DNA of 64,000 nucleotides from Myxococcaceae bacterium (lineage in GTDB: Bacteria; Myxococcota_A; Polyangia; Polyangiales; Ga0077539): contig SCUS01000071.1 in NCBI GenBank assembly GCA_004297725.1, forward strand, positions 186,001-250,000, written 5' to 3'. The position numbers and the translations under genes are program-made. Shown here piece by piece: positions 60,947 through 64,000 of this stretch. The notes below the pieces were generated by a model. It was not told the origin of the DNA and ran no database searches. It saw only the letters and a program-made list of their open reading frames with translations. Numbering within the stretch: position 1 is the first letter of the stretch; each line of letters starts with the position of its first letter.

Positions 60947-62587
60947 TCAGTGGTGGCGGCGGCGGTGACGGCGGCCGCCGTGACGACCCGCGGGGGCCTC
61001 CTCGACCGGGGCGGAGATGCCGATCGCGGCCGGGCCGGAGCCGGCCGGGGCCGCGTTGGCGCAGCGGCCGGCGGGGGTCTCGGCGGTCACGATGACGAAC
61101 TGCACGCGCCGGTTGGCGGAGCGCGCGGCGCGAGAGCTGCCCGGGATGAGCGGGCAGTTGGGGCCGAAGCCGTGGCCCTCGAGCCGGTCTTCGGTGATGC
61201 CGTGCTCGACCAGGTAGCGGCGCACGGAGAGCGCGCGGCGGTTGGAGAGGTCGAGGTTGTGCCCCGCGTCGCCGCGGTCGTCGGTGTGACCCTGGACGTC
61301 GACCCGGAGGTTGGACATCGCGCGGAGGATCGAGATGACCGAGTCGAGCACCTGGAAGCTCTGGCGGCCGACGATCTGGTCGCTGTCGGTGCGGAAGTTC
61401 ACCTGCTGCAGGATGCGGATCGAGTTGCCCTCGGTCACGGCGAGCGACTCGCCATCGGGGCAGCCGTCCTCGTCGTCGCGGCCGTTGAAGGTCTCGGGCT
61501 GCGTCGGGCAGCGATCGGGACCTTCCGGCTGGTCGATGATGCCGTCGTGGTCGGCGTCCGGGGCCGGGCAGCCGCGGCGGGTGGTGCTCGGGCGGGCGCC
61601 GGCCGGCTCGTTGACGCACTGGTCTTCGTCGTCGAACACGCCGTCGTGGTCGGTGTCGGCGCGGGGGCAGCCGCGGCGCGACGGGTCGGGCGAGGCGCCC
61701 TGCGGCTCGGTCGGACACTGGTCTTCCGCGTCGGGCACGCCGTCGGCGTCGCGGTCGCTGGTCGGACACCCGCGGCGGGCCGGATCGGGCGCCGCGCCCG
61801 CGGGCTCGTTCACGCAGAGGTCTTCGTTGTCATAGACGCCGTCGCCGTCGGTGTCGGCGATGGGGCAGCCGCGGCGCGAGGGGTCGGGGTGGTCGCCCTG
61901 CGGGGTGTCGACGCACTGGTCGTCGGGGTCCATCACGCCGTCGTTGTCGGTGTCTCGCACCGCGGCGACCTCGTCCTCGGGCACGCGGAGCGTGAGCGAG
62001 AGACCGCCGCTCCAGAAGAGGGCGTTGGAGTCGTTGGGTGCGTTGATGACCTGACCGAGCGCGTCGGTGCTGTCCTGGAACACCATCCCGACGCGGAGCG
62101 CCGGGCCGATGCCGAGCCAGCGGGTGGCCGCGAACTCGAAGCCGAGGCCGGCGTCGAAGGTCAGGCGCTCGTCGTTGCCCGTGAAGGCCCAGCCGACGTT
62201 GCCGTCGACGAAGAGCCGACCCACGGTGCCGATGCGCGGCTCGATGCGCAGACCGCCCATCGGCGCCAGCACGCGGCCGGTGTCGCCGTCCGTCGGAAAC
62301 CACCAGTTGGCGAGGCTGGCCTGGAGCACCAGCGGTCCGACAATGGTGAACCCGAGGCGCACGGTGCCTTGGATGCCGAGGCCGTCGTAGCCAAGGCCGC
62401 CTGCGGTGGTCGCCGTTCGCTGGTGCTCGGCGAGCATCGTGCCGACGCCGCCCTCCAACCGAAGGGCGAAGCGCGAGATCACCTGCGCGTCAGCGTCGGG
62501 TGCGGCACTCAATACCGCCGCGATTGCGGCTACCACGCCCGCGAACTTCGCGGTGCTCTTCCCTACCGGGTTCGATCCTCTGCTCAT
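60947..62587 (-). CDS. OmpA-family protein with thrombospondin type 3 repeats
   Basis: Predicted 546-residue outer-membrane protein. The signal peptide ends A-D-A-Q at about 35. Residues about 36-200 are an outer-membrane beta-barrel-like part. Then five Asp-rich Ca-binding TSP3-like repeats (D-T-D-N-D-G-V-M-D-P-D-D-Q-C and similar) run to about 355, each ending in R-R-G-C-P. The OmpA peptidoglycan-binding domain is at about 385-510: V-N-F-R-T-D-S-D, V-Q-G-H-T-D-D-R-G, L-S-N-R-R-A. The tail reads H-G-G-R-R-H-R-R-R-H-H, very basic. It anchors the outer membrane to the wall. The start at 62587 fits the signal peptide; longer frames are shadows. Confidence 0.9.
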   Translation of the reverse strand: MSRGSNPVGKSTAKFAGVVAAIAAVLSAAPDADAQVISRFALRLEGGVGTMLAEHQRTATTAGGLGYDGLGIQGTVRLGFTIVGPLVLQASLANWWFPTDGDTGRVLAPMGGLRIEPRIGTVGRLFVDGNVGWAFTGNDERLTFDAGLGFEFAATRWLGIGPALRVGMVFQDSTDALGQVINAPNDSNALFWSGGLSLTLRVPEDEVAAVRDTDNDGVMDPDDQCVDTPQGDHPDPSRRGCPIADTDGDGVYDNEDLCVNEPAGAAPDPARRGCPTSDRDADGVPDAEDQCPTEPQGASPDPSRRGCPRADTDHDGVFDDEDQCVNEPAGARPSTTRRGCPAPDADHDGIIDQPEGPDRCPTQPETFNGRDDEDGCPDGESLAVTEGNSIRILQQVNFRTDSDQIVGRQSFQVLDSVISILRAMSNLRVDVQGHTDDRGDAGHNLDLSNRRALSVRRYLVEHGITEDRLEGHGFGPNCPLIPGSSRAARSANRRVQFVIVTAETPAGRCANAAPAGSGPAAIGISAPVEEAPAGRHGGRRHRRRHH

Positions 62588-62907
62588 CCCGTCGCCCTCA
62601 TAGATGGTGACCGTCCGGCCCTCCTTCGAGGGCCGCAGCGATCGGTTGTTTCGTCCGCGCTGACGTTGATCGGAAACCAAGCGGCTCCCATCAGCTACAC
62701 GCTCATCAGGCCGCCGCAGAATACAGTCGTTCGTCAGCGATAGGCATAGGAATCTACGAGCGCGGCGCTCCCCTCCGCGCTCTCTCCGGCAGAGGCAATT
62801 CCACCAGATTCCAGTCGTTTTCGGCCTCTCCGGCGCGGAGCTCCCGAAGCTGGTCATTGACCGCCGACCACGCCGCGTGCATCCCGAGCGCCCACCGGAC
62901 ACCTCGC
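62588..62907. other. Divergent intergenic region, 320 bp, no gene seen
   Basis: It separates ompA-TSP3 (minus) from the tandem DsbA gene (plus). It is AT-richer than the coding parts, with CAGTCGTT twice. No small ORF of protein-like composition was seen. A candidate promoter for the plus gene is at 62857; none is clear for ompA. Confidence 0.55.
62857..62886 (+). promoter_or_regulatory. Possible promoter for the DsbA-like gene
   Basis: TTGACC (62857-62862) with a weak ATCCCG or CATCCC -10 about 17-18 bp later. The ATG at 62908 is about 22 nt downstream of the -10. Only the -35 is convincing. Confidence 0.3.
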
Positions 62908-64000
62908 ATGAGACGCCACCTCCCCCTCGCCGCGCTCTCCCTCGTCGCCGCCTGCGCCGGCCGCTACGCCCCGCCCTCGCGCTGCCCTTCGCCCTCCGCC
63001 CCGCCCTCCGCGGCGGTCTCCGCGCTGGTCGACAGCGAGCGCCTCCCCACCGCCGACGCGCCTCGCCTCGGCCCCGCCGACGCGCCGCTCACGGTGGTCG
63101 TCTTCAGCGACTTCCAGTGCCCCTACTGCGCGCGCGCCCGCCTCGTCGTGAACGACCTTCGGGCGCTCTTCCCCCGCTCGGTGCGCGTGGTCTGGCGCAA
63201 CCTCCCGCTGCTCCGTCACCCGATGGCGCACCAGGCCGCCGAGGCCGCGATGGAGGTGCGCGCCCAGGCCGGCGACGAGGCCTTCTGGCGCTACCACGAC
63301 CTGCTCTTCGCCCATCAGTCCGAGCTCTCCCGAGAGAGCCTGCTGCGAGACGCGCACACCGTGGGCGTCGACGCCGCCCGCTTCGAGCAGGCGCTCGACG
63401 AGGGCACCTGGCGCGCGCCCGTGGACGGCGACGCCGCGCTCGCCGAGCGCCTCGGACTCGACGGCACGCCCGCCTTCGTCCTCAACGGGAGCCCCGTGGT
63501 GGGGCTGCAGCCCTTCGAGGTCTTCGAGTCCGCCGCGCGGTTGATCCTCGCCCGGGCCGAGGCGATGCCCGACCGGTCGAGGGTCTACGCGGACATGGTG
63601 AGCCACCCGGTCGCGCTCCCCGAGCCCGCCAGCGAGGGCCGCGCCACCGTCGACCCCTGGGCGGGGGTGCACGAGCTGCCCGTCCCCGCGACGGCGCCCT
63701 CCCGGGGCGAGGCGAGCGCCCCGGTGGTGCTCCAGGTCTTCAGCGACTTCGAGTGCCCCTACTGCGCCCGGGTGCGCCCGACCCTCGACGCGCTCCGCGC
63801 CCACTACGGCGACCGGCTGCGCATCGTCTGGCGCGACCTGCCGCTGCCCCGCCACGCCCACGCGCTCGCGGCCGCCGAGGCGGCGCGCGAGGTGCTCGCC
63901 CAGCGGGGCCCGGAGGCCTTCTGGGAGATGCACGACCTGCTCTTCGCCCTGCAGTCTCGCGAGGAGGCGCTGAGCCCCGCGGTGATCGAGCGACTCGCCG
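62908..64000 (+). CDS. Lipoprotein with two tandem DsbA-type thioredoxin domains (cut by window edge)
   Basis: The plus frame from ATG 62908 stays open to the window end, 364 residues so far. A signal peptide with L-V-A-A-C (Cys16) suggests lipidation. Two copies of a DsbA-like (Thioredoxin_4) domain follow. The first has F-S-D-F-Q-C71-P-Y-C74 and W-R-N-L-P-L; the second F-S-D-F-E-C283-P-Y-C286 and W-R-D-L-P-L. The first has D-G-T-P-A-F as cis-Pro loop. DsbA-type proteins form or shuffle disulfides in exported proteins; two active domains on one lipoprotein are uncommon. The C-terminus of the second domain is outside the window. Confidence 0.85.
   Translation, partial: MRRHLPLAALSLVAACAGRYAPPSRCPSPSAPPSAAVSALVDSERLPTADAPRLGPADAPLTVVVFSDFQCPYCARARLVVNDLRALFPRSVRVVWRNLPLLRHPMAHQAAEAAMEVRAQAGDEAFWRYHDLLFAHQSELSRESLLRDAHTVGVDAARFEQALDEGTWRAPVDGDAALAERLGLDGTPAFVLNGSPVVGLQPFEVFESAARLILARAEAMPDRSRVYADMVSHPVALPEPASEGRATVDPWAGVHELPVPATAPSRGEASAPVVLQVFSDFECPYCARVRPTLDALRAHYGDRLRIVWRDLPLPRHAHALAAAEAAREVLAQRGPEAFWEMHDLLFALQSREEALSPAVIERLA

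Noticed and set aside
62565..62580. GGGTTCGATCCTC, like a tRNA T-loop
   Set aside because: It lies within the first codons of the OmpA gene, and no acceptor stem or anticodon arm can be drawn around it.
60875..62743. A 622-residue plus-strand ORF rich in Gly, Val and Ala
   Set aside because: It is antisense to the OmpA-TSP3 gene, and its repeats are the reverse complement of that gene's Asp-rich repeats.

Overview
The window is very GC-rich and densely coding, and nothing in it looks plasmid-, phage- or transposon-borne. The gene content points to a chromosome of a Myxococcota bacterium of the Polyangia type, probably Sandaracinus-like. The grounds are a family of lipoproteins with Asp-Val-Pro (DVP) linkers, an IgGFc-binding-type lipoprotein, a cytosolic Hanks-type kinase, a DUF4388/J-like signalling protein, a REC-GAF-HD-GYP regulator, a PilZ protein and a thrombospondin-3/OmpA protein. 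The taxon is inferred from gene content, not from a marker gene. No rRNA, tRNA, CRISPR array, insertion sequence or prophage was seen.

Layout. 1-6022: a cut-off TolC-type protein, a DVP-linker lipoprotein, an FMN reductase, a His-rich CDF zinc/cobalt exporter and a CotH-kinase-like lipoprotein. 6012-9169 (minus): MgtE translationally coupled to a glycoside-hydrolase-like lipoprotein. 9314-14879 (plus): a small pore-loop protein, a zinc-ribbon membrane protein and two large surface lipoproteins (IgGFc-binding type and IPT/TIG type). 14876-23695 (minus): a degenerate Hsp70/DUF4388/J-like fusion, a noncanonical Lgt homologue, TlpA and glutaredoxin, then a tightly packed cassette of DUF1285, FmdE-like lipoprotein, kynureninase-like enzyme and an unknown 667-residue protein. 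23836-34435: serine/threonine kinase, YyaL-type thioredoxin-domain protein, HMA domain, DCC-family protein, peptidoglycan-binding domain, monoacylglycerol-lipase-like hydrolase, UDP-sugar pyrophosphorylase, siroheme-synthase N-domain, TonB-like protein and CPBP protease. 34551-44740 (plus): HD-GYP regulator, YqgE, TPR-gluzincin peptidase, DEAD-family RNA helicase, TolC-type protein and dicarboxylate symporter. 44819-53107 (minus): a small membrane protein, an MBL hydrolase, and a complete isc operon. 53240-64000: ComEC, a second noncanonical Lgt homologue, a WYL regulator, a VWA/membrane/lipoprotein/PilZ operon, an OmpA-TSP3 protein and a cut-off tandem DsbA-fold lipoprotein.

How the genes work together. 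The clearest functional unit is the isc operon (merR-like, iscS, iscU, iscA, hscB, hscA, fdx, plus an ArsB/CitM-type transporter). In the slot where IscR normally sits, this operon has a MerR-family protein with a five-cysteine C-terminus. Two near-identical 16-bp dyads, centred 30 bp apart, lie in the intergenic region shared with comEC. This is the best candidate for an undescribed regulatory system. A second theme is cell-surface and thiol-redox biology: at least eight predicted lipoproteins, two Lgt homologues lacking the HGG-motif histidine, and TlpA, glutaredoxin, YyaL, DCC and tandem DsbA proteins.

Genome style. Start codons overlap upstream stops as GTGA or ATGA at several places. Convergent genes commonly overlap at their 3' ends; the extreme case is 128 bp shared by the TonB-like and CPBP genes. 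Where sigma70-like promoters are visible, the -35 element is usually TTGACC or TTGACA.
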